NCBI RefSeq assembly: GCF_002162135.1
Contig: NZ_CP021382.1
Location: 5,082,001-5,146,000, forward strand
Source: Cellvibrio sp. PSBB006
GTDB taxonomy: Bacteria > Pseudomonadota > Gammaproteobacteria > Pseudomonadales > Cellvibrionaceae
Length of the DNA: 64,000 nucleotides
Reading direction: 5' to 3'
This document shows, piece after piece, positions 8,995-18,423 of this stretch. Under the pieces are notes generated by a model. That model was given only the letters and a program-made list of their open reading frames with translations, made no database searches and was not told the origin of the DNA. Positions within the stretch are counted from its first letter, which is position 1, and each line of letters begins with the position of its first letter. Made by a program: the position numbers and the translations under genes.

Positions 8995-10794
8995 GTGACC
9001 GACCTCAGCCATATTCGTAATTTTTCAATCATCGCCCACATCGACCACGGCAAATCCACTATTGCAGACCGCTTTATTCAGTTATGTGGCGGCTTGAGTG
9101 ACCGTGAGATGGAAGCCCAGGTTCTGGATTCGATGGACCTTGAGCGCGAGCGCGGTATCACCATCAAAGCCCACAGCGTGACGCTGTTCTATAAGGCGCG
9201 CGATGGTAAAACCTACCAGTTGAATTTTATTGATACCCCCGGTCACGTGGACTTCACCTATGAAGTGTCGCGCTCTTTGGCGGCATGTGAGGGTGCGCTG
9301 TTGGTGGTAGATGCGGCGCAGGGTGTTGAGGCCCAATCAGTTGCCAATTGCTATACCGCGATTGAGCAAGGGCTGGAGGTGATTCCGGTGCTGAACAAGA
9401 TGGACTTGCCTCAGGCCGAGCCGGAGCGTGTAGCCCAGGAAATCGAAGATATTATCGGGATTGATGCCTCCGAAGCTGTACGTTGCAGCGCCAAATCCGG
9501 CTTGGGTATGGAAGATGTGCTTGAAGAGCTGGTGCGCCTGGTACCGCCGCCGGTAGGTGATGTGGACGCGCCGCTGCAAGCACTGATTATCGATTCCTGG
9601 TTTGATAATTACCTCGGCGTTGTGTCGCTGGTGCGGGTTACCCAGGGTGCACTGCGCTTGAAGGACAAGATTATCACCAAGTCCATCGGCAAGGTTCACG
9701 GCGTAGACGGAGTAGGCGTGTTCAGCCCGAAACTGACCCAGTTGAAAGAATTGAAAGCCGGTGAAGTGGGTTTTGTGGTTGCTGGCATTAAAGATATTCA
9801 CGGCGCTCCCGTGGGCGATACCATCACTCACGCCAATACCCCGGATGTGCCGGCGTTGGAAGGTTTCCAGAAGATCAAGCCGCAGGTTTACGCCGGTATG
9901 TTCCCGGTCAGCTCCGATGATTTTGAAGATTTCCGTGAAGCCCTCGCCAAGTTAACCCTCAACGATGCATCACTGTTTTACGAACCGGAAAGCTCCGATG
10001 CCTTGGGGTTCGGTTTCCGTTGTGGCTTCCTCGGTATGCTGCACATGGAGATCATTCAGGAGCGCCTGGAACGGGAATACGATCTCGATTTGATCACTAC
10101 GGCACCGACGGTGGTGTACGAAGTAGTCGATAATAAAGGCGAGACCATTTACGTGGACAACCCCTCCAAGTTGCCGGAGCCGGGGTTGATCTCGGAGATG
10201 CGCGAACCGATCGTCGAAGCGAACATTCTTGTTCCTCAGGAACACCTGGGCAATGTGATCACGCTGTGCGTCGAAAAACGCGGGGTCCAAAAAGATTTGC
10301 AGTTTACCGGCAGCCAGGTTTCGGTGCGCTATGAGTTGCCGATGAACGAAGTGGTGCTGGATTTCTTTGATCGATTGAAATCGGTGAGCCGTGGTTTTGC
10401 GTCGCTGGATTACAGTTTCCTGCGTTTTCAGCCAGCGCGTCTGGTGCGTCTGGATGTGTTGATCAACAGCGAAAAAGTGGATGCACTGGCGTTGATCGTG
10501 CACCGCGATAAAGCCCATAACATTGGCCGTTCGCTCACGGAAAAGATGAAAGAATTAATTCCACGGCAAATGTTTGATGTCGCTATCCAGGCTGCTATCG
10601 GCGGGCAAATTGTGGCGCGCACCACAGTGAAAGCCCTGCGCAAGAATGTCACGGCCAAGTGTTACGGTGGTGATGCGACGCGTAAGAAAAAACTGCTCGA
10701 AAAACAAAAAGCCGGTAAGAAACGTATGAAGCAGGTTGGCAGCGTGGAAATTCCACAAGCCGCGTTCTTTGCCGTATTAAAAATTGATAGCTGA
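8995..10794 (+). CDS. lepA: Elongation factor 4 (LepA)
   Basis: 599 residues, standard length. Translational GTPase that acts on stalled or mis-set ribosomes. It shows the G1 motif AHIDHGKST near the N-terminus, G3 DTPGHVDF, G4 NKMD, EF-G-like domains, and the LepA-specific C-terminal domain ([17 protein letters not shown]). The start is GTG ([11 protein letters not shown] follows), with no strong Shine-Dalgarno sequence. It heads the lepA-lepB-DUF4845-rnc-era-recO group. Confidence 0.97.
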   Translation: MTDLSHIRNFSIIAHIDHGKSTIADRFIQLCGGLSDREMEAQVLDSMDLERERGITIKAHSVTLFYKARDGKTYQLNFIDTPGHVDFTYEVSRSLAACEGALLVVDAAQGVEAQSVANCYTAIEQGLEVIPVLNKMDLPQAEPERVAQEIEDIIGIDASEAVRCSAKSGLGMEDVLEELVRLVPPPVGDVDAPLQALIIDSWFDNYLGVVSLVRVTQGALRLKDKIITKSIGKVHGVDGVGVFSPKLTQLKELKAGEVGFVVAGIKDIHGAPVGDTITHANTPDVPALEGFQKIKPQVYAGMFPVSSDDFEDFREALAKLTLNDASLFYEPESSDALGFGFRCGFLGMLHMEIIQERLEREYDLDLITTAPTVVYEVVDNKGETIYVDNPSKLPEPGLISEMREPIVEANILVPQEHLGNVITLCVEKRGVQKDLQFTGSQVSVRYELPMNEVVLDFFDRLKSVSRGFASLDYSFLRFQPARLVRLDVLINSEKVDALALIVHRDKAHNIGRSLTEKMKELIPRQMFDVAIQAAIGGQIVARTTVKALRKNVTAKCYGGDATRKKKLLEKQKAGKKRMKQVGSVEIPQAAFFAVLKIDS

Positions 10795-10853
10795 CACCGT
10801 GTCTGGCCATTTGGCTTGTGCACGGTGTAGATTCCGTTGAACAAGGAATACTG

Positions 10854-11699
10854 ATGAGTATTAATCTCCCCCTGATTCTTACCCTGGCGGTGTTGATCAC
10901 CGGTCTGATCTGGCTTTATGACGCACTGGTTCTGGCTCGCCCGCGCAGGGCAGCAATGGAAGCCGTGGACCAGCAATTCAGCAAATTGAATATTGCTGAC
11001 GAACAGAAACAGGCTGCCTACGCCGAAGCGCAACAAACTGCCGGTCGTGAACCGGTCCTGGTGGAATACGCCAAATCATTCTTTCCGGTGCTGCTGGTCG
11101 TGTTTGTACTGCGTTCATTTCTGGTGGAGCCGTTTCAGATTCCCTCGGGCTCTATGGAACCTACCCTGGATGTCGGCGATTTTATCCTCGTTAACAAGTT
11201 CACCTACGGTATTCGCCTGCCGGTGCTTAACAATGAAGTGATTCCGGTCAACGATCCCCAGCGCGGCGATGTGATGGTGTTCTTTCCGCCCCATCAACCG
11301 GACACCTATTTCATCAAGCGCGTTATTGGATTACCGGGAGATTTGATCTCTTACAATAATCACGTGCTTACCATCAATGGTGAAGTTGTTCCCGAAAAAT
11401 TGATTGCTGAATTGCCGGCTGGCAATCCGACCTACCGACTTGCTACCGAAACTATCGACGGCAAGGAGTTCACGGTTAAGAAAGACCTGGTGCCGGGTGG
11501 GTTGAGCGTACGCGGTACCTGGCGGGTGCCAGCGGGCCATTATTTTATGATGGGCGACAACCGCGACAATAGTGCCGACAGCCGAGCTTGGGGTGAGGTT
11601 TCGGAAAATGCTATCGTAGGTAAAGCATTCGCTGTCTGGATGCACTGGGATTCGTTCTTCAGTCTACCCAGTTTTGACAGCGTTGGTGAGATTCAATAA
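10854..11699 (+). CDS. lepB: Signal peptidase I
   Basis: 281 residues. Inner membrane protease that cleaves signal peptides of exported proteins. Two N-terminal membrane segments (about 5-25 and 75-90) precede the catalytic domain. Catalytic Ser100 is in IPSGSMEPTL and Lys155 in FIKRVIGLPGD; the GDNRDNSADSR box is near the C-terminus. The ATG with AAGGA 6 bases upstream gives MSINLPLIL; an in-frame GTG 36 bases earlier is less likely. Confidence 0.96.
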   Translation: MSINLPLILTLAVLITGLIWLYDALVLARPRRAAMEAVDQQFSKLNIADEQKQAAYAEAQQTAGREPVLVEYAKSFFPVLLVVFVLRSFLVEPFQIPSGSMEPTLDVGDFILVNKFTYGIRLPVLNNEVIPVNDPQRGDVMVFFPPHQPDTYFIKRVIGLPGDLISYNNHVLTINGEVVPEKLIAELPAGNPTYRLATETIDGKEFTVKKDLVPGGLSVRGTWRVPAGHYFMMGDNRDNSADSRAWGEVSENAIVGKAFAVWMHWDSFFSLPSFDSVGEIQ

Positions 11700-11736
11700 G
11701 TGTTAATCCTGGTGTAACCCGTAAACATAGGATGCA

Positions 11737-12144
11737 ATGATGAAAACCTTAAAAAAGCAGCAAGGCTTGGGGATGTTGGGTTGGCTGGTGGTATTGGCAG
11801 TCGCCGGATTTTTTCTGTTGTGTGCATTCAAGATCATCCCGCTCTATGCGGAAAACCGCTACATTGTATCCGGCCTGAAAGCGCTGGTGGAGCCCGGCAC
11901 CAAACTGGAAGATATGACCACCGCTGAGATCAAGAAAAAGATGGGCAACTTCTACATGATCAACAATGTCCGCTCGAAAGAAGCGCAAAACATTGTCGTG
12001 GACCGGGCTGCAAACCGTGTTGTCGTCAAGGTTGATTACGAAGCCCGCGTCAATTTGTTTTATAACCTCGATGTGGTTGTTGATTTTAAAAACCATCTCG
12101 ACAGTACCGCTCCGCATCAGTGCTGCAAACCCGTGGCCGAGTAA
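11737..12144 (+). CDS. DUF4845 membrane protein
   Basis: 135 residues with a single N-terminal membrane segment (GMLGWLVVLAVAGFFLLCAF) and a small soluble domain expected in the periplasm. DUF4845 proteins occur between lepB and rnc in many gammaproteobacteria; their function is not established. Two adjacent ATG codons are possible; the second is better spaced (7 bases) from AGGA. It is followed two bases later by the rnc start, implying translational coupling. Confidence 0.85.
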   Translation: MMKTLKKQQGLGMLGWLVVLAVAGFFLLCAFKIIPLYAENRYIVSGLKALVEPGTKLEDMTTAEIKKKMGNFYMINNVRSKEAQNIVVDRAANRVVVKVDYEARVNLFYNLDVVVDFKNHLDSTAPHQCCKPVAE

Positions 12145-12146
12145 TA

Positions 12147-12824
12147 GTGTTAAATCTTAAATACCAACGTTTACAACATCGTCTCGGATACCAATTTCAA
12201 ACGCAGGCTTTTCTGGAATTGGCATTGACGCACCGCAGCTGCGGTGCGCGCAACAATGAGCGGCTGGAATTCCTCGGCGACTCAATCCTTAATTTCGTTA
12301 TTGGTGAATCCCTGTTTCAGCGTTTCCCCGAAGCGCGTGAAGGGCAGCTCAGTCGTTTGCGCTCGCAAATGGTCAAAGGCGAGACCCTGGCCAAAATTGC
12401 CCGCGAGTTTGAACTGGGTGAATGTCTTATCCTCGGTGAAGGTGAAATGAAAAGCGGCGGGCATCGGCGTGACTCGATCCTCGCGGATACATTGGAAGCG
12501 CTGATTGGTGCTATCTATGTTGAAAGTGGATTTCCCGTCTGTCGCGAACGGGTTACTACCTGGTACGCTACGCGTCTGGATGAGCTGACCCTCGACTCAC
12601 CAATAAAAGATGCAAAGACCCGCCTGCAGGAATATCTTCAATCCCTTCAGCAACCCCTGCCGGAGTATGCGGTTGTTGAGGTGGAAGGCGAAGCCCATGC
12701 GCAGATGTTCACTATAGAATGTCGCGTGTCGCTCCTGAAAAAAACCACGCGCGCGCAGGCGTCCAACCGTCGCGAAGCGGAGAAACAAGCTGCCGCAAAA
12801 GCGCTGCGGTTACTTAAAATTTGA
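12147..12824 (+). CDS. rnc: Ribonuclease III
   Basis: 225 residues. Double-strand-specific endonuclease for rRNA and mRNA processing. With the GTG start chosen here the catalytic residues are Glu38, Glu41 and Asp45 (NERLEFLGDS) and Asp114 and Glu117 (ADTLEALIGA), the same numbers as in E. coli RNase III (226 residues), which supports this start over an in-frame GTG 27 bases earlier. A double-stranded RNA-binding domain occupies about residues 153-222. The gene begins two bases after the DUF4845 stop. Confidence 0.96.
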   Translation: MLNLKYQRLQHRLGYQFQTQAFLELALTHRSCGARNNERLEFLGDSILNFVIGESLFQRFPEAREGQLSRLRSQMVKGETLAKIAREFELGECLILGEGEMKSGGHRRDSILADTLEALIGAIYVESGFPVCRERVTTWYATRLDELTLDSPIKDAKTRLQEYLQSLQQPLPEYAVVEVEGEAHAQMFTIECRVSLLKKTTRAQASNRREAEKQAAAKALRLLKI

Positions 12825-12850
12825 TACACATTTTTTCTTAATAAAGGCAA

Positions 12851-13771
12851 ATGGCTATGTCGAGCAATGACGATGCACCGCTTGGCACCCGATGTGGGTA
12901 TGTCGCGATAGTGGGACGACCCAACGTAGGCAAATCCACATTGCTTAACCACCTGCTTGGCCAGAAAATCAGTATCACCTCACGCAAACCCCAGACAACG
13001 CGCAACGCTGTGGTGGGTATTAAAACGGAAGGTGATATACAGCTTATCTTTGTCGATACGCCCGGCCTGCACCTCAATGAAACCCGTGCGATCAATCGTT
13101 ATATGAACCGCACCGCCAGTACCGCAATGAAAGATGTCGATGTTGTGGTGTTTCTGGTGGATCGCTTTATCTGGAATGATGAAGACGAGGCGGTGGCTGC
13201 ACAACTCAGCCGCGTGCAATGCCCGATCATCCTCGCCGTGAATAAAGTGGACAAGGTGGAAGACAAGGAAACACTTTTACCTCATCTGCAAAAACTCGCC
13301 GAAAAACTAAAAGTTGATGAAGTCATTCCCGTTTCGGCGCTGCGCAATATTAATCTGGAGCGTCTGGAGTCCTTACTGGTTGAACGTTTGCCGGAAGGGA
13401 TTCATCTCTACCCGGAAGACCAGATCACGGATCGCAGTTCGCGCTTTATGGCCGCCGAAATCGTGCGTGAAAAAATCACTCGCCAATTAGGTGATGAATT
13501 ACCTTACCAGATGGCTGTTGAGATCGAAGAGTTTAAACAGGAAGGCGCACTGTTAACGATTTCGGCATTAATTCTGGTTGAGCGCGACGGGCAAAAAAGA
13601 ATCCTGATTGGCGAAAAAGGCGAACGTATCAAACAGATCGGCCAACAAGCGCGCCTCGATATGGAAAAACTGTTTGAAAGCAAGATCATGCTCAACCTGT
13701 GGGTCAAGGTAAAATCCGGCTGGTCCGATGACGAACGTGCATTGCGCAGCCTGGGTTACAACGACCTCTAA
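12851..13771 (+). CDS. era: GTPase Era
   Basis: 306 residues. Ribosome-assembly GTPase that binds the 3' end of 16S rRNA. The G domain has GRPNVGKST (G1), DTPGL (G3) and NKVD (G4); a C-terminal KH domain includes [13 protein letters not shown]. The first ATG has AAAGG only 3 bases away; an ATG two codons later (MSSNDD) is spaced at 9 bases and may be the true start. It follows rnc and precedes recO with a 14-bp gap. Confidence 0.97.
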   Translation: MAMSSNDDAPLGTRCGYVAIVGRPNVGKSTLLNHLLGQKISITSRKPQTTRNAVVGIKTEGDIQLIFVDTPGLHLNETRAINRYMNRTASTAMKDVDVVVFLVDRFIWNDEDEAVAAQLSRVQCPIILAVNKVDKVEDKETLLPHLQKLAEKLKVDEVIPVSALRNINLERLESLLVERLPEGIHLYPEDQITDRSSRFMAAEIVREKITRQLGDELPYQMAVEIEEFKQEGALLTISALILVERDGQKRILIGEKGERIKQIGQQARLDMEKLFESKIMLNLWVKVKSGWSDDERALRSLGYNDL

Positions 13772-13785
13772 CCGCGAGCGCTATT

Positions 13786-14505
13786 ATGCGCATTGAACTC
13801 CAACCTGCTTACATTCTTCACACGCGCCCTTATCGCGACACCAGTTTGTTGGTGGATTTTTTTACCCCTGAGTATGGTCGTATCGGTGCCGTGGCGCGCG
13901 GCGTTCGTCAGGGCAAAGGCAACAAGCGCGTTTTGTTTAATCCTTTTCTGGGGTTATTAGTTTCCCTGCAAGGCAAAACCGATTTAAAGCTGCTGACGGC
14001 TATCGAAGCCTTCGGCCCTGCCTGTCATTTAACCGGTGCCCAGCTTTATAGCGGTTTTTATCTAAATGAGTTACTGGTGCGTTTGCTGCCGGAGATGGAT
14101 GCCCATCCCCAGTTGTATTATCGCTATCAGGAGAGTTTGCAGCGTTTGCGAGACAATGTTGACCTGGAACCTCTGCTGCGTGATTTTGAATTCACCTTGT
14201 TGCAGGATTTGGGTTACGCCATCGACTTTTCTGCGGATGCTCACACGGGTGATGAGATCAGTTCGGAACAACATTATTGGTTTGATACACAAGCAGGTTT
14301 TTACCAGGCAGAAAATCTGCACCCATCTACCTCAAGGCTGCCAGTCTTTCAGGGCAAGGACATCCTCGCCATGGCCGCGCGAAATTTTGCGGCACAGGAG
14401 ACGCGGCAAGCGGCAAAGCGATTGAGCCGTTTGATGTTACAACCTCTATTGGGCTCCAGACCCTTGCGCAGTCGTGAGCTGTTTGCATCCCTGCGCTCTG
14501 AATAA
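13786..14505 (+). CDS. recO: DNA repair protein RecO
   Basis: 239 residues, normal for RecO. It has an N-terminal OB fold (AYILHTRPYRDTSLLVDFFT, GAVARGVRQGK) and a helical C-terminal domain. RecO works with RecR to load RecA on SSB-coated single strands in gap repair. Last gene of the lepA-recO run; it converges with gacS with only 4 bp between stops and no terminator visible. Confidence 0.95.
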   Translation: MRIELQPAYILHTRPYRDTSLLVDFFTPEYGRIGAVARGVRQGKGNKRVLFNPFLGLLVSLQGKTDLKLLTAIEAFGPACHLTGAQLYSGFYLNELLVRLLPEMDAHPQLYYRYQESLQRLRDNVDLEPLLRDFEFTLLQDLGYAIDFSADAHTGDEISSEQHYWFDTQAGFYQAENLHPSTSRLPVFQGKDILAMAARNFAAQETRQAAKRLSRLMLQPLLGSRPLRSRELFASLRSE

Positions 14506-14509
14506 ATAA

Positions 14510-17317
14510 TTATTCATCCAGCGAAAAAATCGCATTGATGTCGCGGTTATGTCCCCAACTCAATACGTCATCAATGGCTTTATTCAATGACACCATCGCG
14601 CCCGGTGCTTGCTCGTATTGTTTGGCCTGCAATAATTTATCCAGCAGACCACTGATTTTTTTCAGCCGCGGTACGCCGCAATAGCAGCAGCTGCCATACA
14701 GGCGATGCACCAATTCCTCCAATTTGACAAAATCTTCCTGCTCAAACGCCGCGTTAATATCACAGCGTTCTGCTTCCAGGTTTTGCAATAACATCACCAA
14801 CATATCCCGTGCGAGTGTTGGTTTGTTATTCGCCAGACGCAAGGAGGTCAGAATATCCACGGAGGTAACATCCTCCGCCAGATCAGTAATCGCGGGCATG
14901 CGCGGTTGTGTTACCGAATTTTGTAATTCCTGTGGTGTTACTACGACTTCTTTCTTGCCGGTTTGCGACACCCAGCGATTAACAATATGGGCCAATTGCG
15001 CTTCACTGACCGGTTTGCTGACACAGTCATCCATCCCTGCAACCAACAGCTCGTATTTTTGTTCTGTCATGGAGTGTGCCGTCAATGCAATGATGGGCGT
15101 GCGTCGCCCTCCGGTTTCCGTTGCACGTAAACGACGTGTGGTTTCAATACCATCCATGCCGGGCATTTGAATATCCATAAATATCACATCAAAATTTTGT
15201 TTAGCGCAGATGTCCAGCGCTTCCTTACCGCTGCTTGCCTGCACAACATTGGTATTTAAACCGCGCAACAATTCCGAAGCCAGTTGCAGGTTGGCGGGAT
15301 TGTCGTCGACCACCAACACCGATGCGCTTGGGCGATTCCGGTGTTCATCCGCTTCCGCTTCCTGGGCGCGGGTGTCCTTAACTGTGATATTTAACTGCCG
15401 TCCCAGAGTTTGTAACAGCGAATCGTAGGTGATGGGTTTATTGACGAAAGTGGTTTGTAATTTATCCGCCTGGTTGCGCAGCAAGCGTTGGTGTGCAGCG
15501 GTACAACAGGCAATCACCTTGCAATTGAACTCACCCATTAATTGTTCAGTAAGATTATGCAACAGGATCGGTTGGATCTTGCGTTCCGCAGGTGAAATAT
15601 CAAGGATAACAACATCAACCGGTTGACCCGCATCGCGCGCCTGGCGGAGTGTGGGAAAAATATCATGCACAGCGCTGATCACCTGCGTATCGGTTTCCCA
15701 CTCCTGCAGCAGCCGGCTGATTTGTGCAGCGGACGCTGAATTCTCACCGCAAACCAGAATTTTTCGTTTATTGAAATTGGGTTTGAAGTTGCTTGTCGGT
15801 TGTTTTTTATCGATGCCCAGGCGTGCTGTAAACCAGAAGCTTGAACCTTTTTCCGGTTCACTTTCCACACCGATGTCGCCGCCCATACGCTCCACCAGAC
15901 CTTTGCTGATGGCGAGGCCGAGTCCAGTGCCGCCGTGTTCCCGCGCACTGGAGGTGTCGACCTGGGCAAAGGCATTAAACAGGCTGTCTTTTTGACTGCG
16001 GGCCAGGCCTATACCTTCATCGCTGACCGTCACTTTAATGGTCGCCTGGGATTCCTGTCGCGTGAGTAATACCACATCAACAATGATGTTGCCTTTGTTG
16101 CTGAATTTAATGGCATTGCTTACCAGGTTGGTAATAACCTGTTTGAAACGCAATGGATCACCCAACAAATTGGCCGGTATTTCCGGATCGATGTAGGTAA
16201 TGATTTGCAGATTTTTTTCGTGGGCATCTGGTGCGAGGATATGAATCGCTTCATCGATTGAGCGACGCAGGGGCAAGGGCACGTAATCCAGCGTGAGTTT
16301 GCCGGCTTCAATCTTGGAGAAGTCGAGAATACTGTTGATTACTGTGAGCAAATGTTGCGAAGAATCGCGAATCGTATTCAGGTATTCCCGTTGCTGTTCA
16401 TCCAGATCGGTTTTCAAGGCCAGGTTGGTAAAACCGAGTATGCCGTTGAGCGGTGTACGAATTTCGTGGCTGGTGTTCGCCAGAAATTCTGATTTGATAC
16501 GGCTGGCTTCCAGCGCTTCCTTGCGCGCGATATCCAGATCAATATTTTGAATCTCGATAGTCTCCAGTGTTTCGCGCAGATCTTCGGTGGACTGGTCAAT
16601 GTAGGCCTGCATATCCTGCTGCGCTTTTTCCATGGATAACGCCATGGCGTTTACCGTTTCCCCCAACTCTAAAAATTCCTGTCCGTGTTGTGTGTCCACC
16701 CGGCTGTGTAATTTTCCTTTCGCGAGTTTACGCACCACACTTTTGATATGGCTGAGCGGAATGGTGATGTTCTGGTGTAACCGAATAGCGAGCCAGGCGG
16801 CGAGGATCAAACACAGGACCGTAACCAATACACTGATTAACAGGGTTTCATAACGCAACACCAAAAAGGGTGAATTCAATAACTCCATCTCCACCCAGCC
16901 GATAGGTTGTTTGCCGTTGTTATTGACGACCGGGTGGGAAAACAAAATGGATTTCACGGTGATGCGTGTGCTTGGTTTCTCCATGGTCGGCGCGTCGCCG
17001 TGGGTGATCTCCATAAATTGCGGCCCCACATGAAAGTGTTGCCCGGTTTCGTGATGATAAAGATGAATCGCGCGGATGAAGGGCTCTTCGAGAGACGCCT
17101 CCAGGATTGATGGCACCATATTTTCATCACCGCTGCGCAAGGCATAGTGACTCAGGTGTGCCATCTTTTGCGTCAGCATACCGCCGCGGTGCGACACAAA
17201 TTTATTGAGTTGTTTAACGTAGAGATACGTCAGGGTACCGGCCAGCATCAGGCTGACGGACAGTGCAGGAATTAATATGAGGCGCCAGACTTGCGCCTTG
17301 ATACTGTTATATTTCAT
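14510..17317 (-). CDS. gacS: Hybrid sensor kinase GacS/BarA
   Basis: 935 residues. Two membrane segments (about 12-34 and 158-180) flank a periplasmic domain; then HAMP (to about 235), a HisKA domain with phosphorylated His284 (SHEIRTPLNG), HATPase (N-box near 398-404, GTGLGLAI at 463-470), a degenerate receiver (about 518-642), a canonical receiver (Asp715 in FMDIQMPG), and a C-terminal Hpt domain with His871. This is the GacS/BarA unorthodox kinase that phosphorylates GacA and controls the Rsm/Csr small RNA switch. The first receiver keeps an Asp (VVILDIS) and Lys (VNKPIT) but lacks the paired acidic residues. It is divergent from cysM; in Pseudomonas gacS also lies near cysM-rlmD-relA. Confidence 0.93.
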   Translation of the reverse strand: MKYNSIKAQVWRLILIPALSVSLMLAGTLTYLYVKQLNKFVSHRGGMLTQKMAHLSHYALRSGDENMVPSILEASLEEPFIRAIHLYHHETGQHFHVGPQFMEITHGDAPTMEKPSTRITVKSILFSHPVVNNNGKQPIGWVEMELLNSPFLVLRYETLLISVLVTVLCLILAAWLAIRLHQNITIPLSHIKSVVRKLAKGKLHSRVDTQHGQEFLELGETVNAMALSMEKAQQDMQAYIDQSTEDLRETLETIEIQNIDLDIARKEALEASRIKSEFLANTSHEIRTPLNGILGFTNLALKTDLDEQQREYLNTIRDSSQHLLTVINSILDFSKIEAGKLTLDYVPLPLRRSIDEAIHILAPDAHEKNLQIITYIDPEIPANLLGDPLRFKQVITNLVSNAIKFSNKGNIIVDVVLLTRQESQATIKVTVSDEGIGLARSQKDSLFNAFAQVDTSSAREHGGTGLGLAISKGLVERMGGDIGVESEPEKGSSFWFTARLGIDKKQPTSNFKPNFNKRKILVCGENSASAAQISRLLQEWETDTQVISAVHDIFPTLRQARDAGQPVDVVILDISPAERKIQPILLHNLTEQLMGEFNCKVIACCTAAHQRLLRNQADKLQTTFVNKPITYDSLLQTLGRQLNITVKDTRAQEAEADEHRNRPSASVLVVDDNPANLQLASELLRGLNTNVVQASSGKEALDICAKQNFDVIFMDIQMPGMDGIETTRRLRATETGGRRTPIIALTAHSMTEQKYELLVAGMDDCVSKPVSEAQLAHIVNRWVSQTGKKEVVVTPQELQNSVTQPRMPAITDLAEDVTSVDILTSLRLANNKPTLARDMLVMLLQNLEAERCDINAAFEQEDFVKLEELVHRLYGSCCYCGVPRLKKISGLLDKLLQAKQYEQAPGAMVSLNKAIDDVLSWGHNRDINAIFSLDE

Positions 17318-17457
17318 GAAAACACAAGCCCTGTGAGCACGGACAGACGAGATTAACGGGGTGTCATGCGGATTTTTTTGTTGGTTTCACCATAGCACAT
17401 TCGGCGGTAGAATAGCCCCCCTTTGCGCCACCCGGCAATCTACTTTCAGGTATTGAG

Positions 17458-18360
17458 ATGAGCATGGATTTCCCCACGATTGAGTCCTTTGTCGGCAACA
17501 CGCCGCTGGTGCGTTTGCAGCGTTTACCCGGTAAGACGACCAACACTATCCTGCTAAAACTGGAAGGCAATAACCCCGCCGGATCGGTCAAGGATCGTCC
17601 GGCACTTTCCATGATTCGCCACGCCGAAGAGCGCGGCTATATCCAGCCCGGTGACACATTGATCGAAGCGACCAGTGGCAATACCGGCATTGCGCTGGCG
17701 ATGGTTGCGGCGATCAAAGGTTACCGCATGATCCTGATCATGCCGGATAACAGTACCGCCGAACGCAAAGCCTCCATGAGTGCCTACGGAGCGGAACTGA
17801 TCCTGGTATCCAAAGAAGCGGGTATGGAAGGTGCTCGCGACCTGGCCTTGAAGATGCAGGCAGAAGGTAAGGGCAAGGTGCTGGATCAATTCGGCAACGA
17901 CGACAACCCGCTCGCCCACTATGAAAGTACCGGCCCGGAAATCTGGCAGCAGACCCGTGGCACGATTACCCATTTTGTCAGTTCCATGGGAACCACGGGC
18001 ACCATCATGGGTGCGTCGCGTTACCTGAAAGCGCGCAATCCGGCTATTCGTATTATTGGCCTACAACCGGCAGAAGGCGCCAGCATTCCCGGCATCCGTC
18101 GTTGGCCGGAAGCCTATCTGCCCAGGATTTACGACAAATCCCGCGTGGATGAAATTGTCAGCATGTCGCAACAGGAAGCGGAAGACACCATGCGCGCACT
18201 GGCTCGCAAAGAAGGCATCTTTTGCGGCGTCTCATCCGGTGGTGCTGTTGCTGCCGCACTGCGACTCAGCCAGCAGGTTGACGATGCGGTGATTGTGGCG
18301 ATTGTGTGTGATCGCGGTGATCGTTACTTGTCTTCCGGTGTTTTCAACGTCGGCGCCTAG
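17458..18360 (+). CDS. cysM: Cysteine synthase B
   Basis: 300 residues. PLP enzyme that makes cysteine from O-acetylserine and sulfide or thiosulfate. PLP-binding Lys45 is in NPAGSVKDRPAL; the substrate loop is TSGNTGIAL, and the phosphate-binding GTTGTIMG and CGVSSGGA segments are present. Length and the ARNPAIRIIGLQPAEG region fit CysM rather than CysK. It is divergent from gacS and starts the cysM-rlmD-relA-mazG run. Confidence 0.94.
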   Translation: MSMDFPTIESFVGNTPLVRLQRLPGKTTNTILLKLEGNNPAGSVKDRPALSMIRHAEERGYIQPGDTLIEATSGNTGIALAMVAAIKGYRMILIMPDNSTAERKASMSAYGAELILVSKEAGMEGARDLALKMQAEGKGKVLDQFGNDDNPLAHYESTGPEIWQQTRGTITHFVSSMGTTGTIMGASRYLKARNPAIRIIGLQPAEGASIPGIRRWPEAYLPRIYDKSRVDEIVSMSQQEAEDTMRALARKEGIFCGVSSGGAVAAALRLSQQVDDAVIVAIVCDRGDRYLSSGVFNVGA

Positions 18361-18423
18361 TACGCCGACTTCCTCGTCGATGGCCCGTACTGGCCATCAT
18401 CCTCATTCAGCGATAACCATTTT

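Noticed and set aside
18379..18398. Stem-loop GATGGCC / GGCCATC in the cysM-rlmD gap as a terminator.
   Set aside because: No T-run follows, and the genes are likely cotranscribed.
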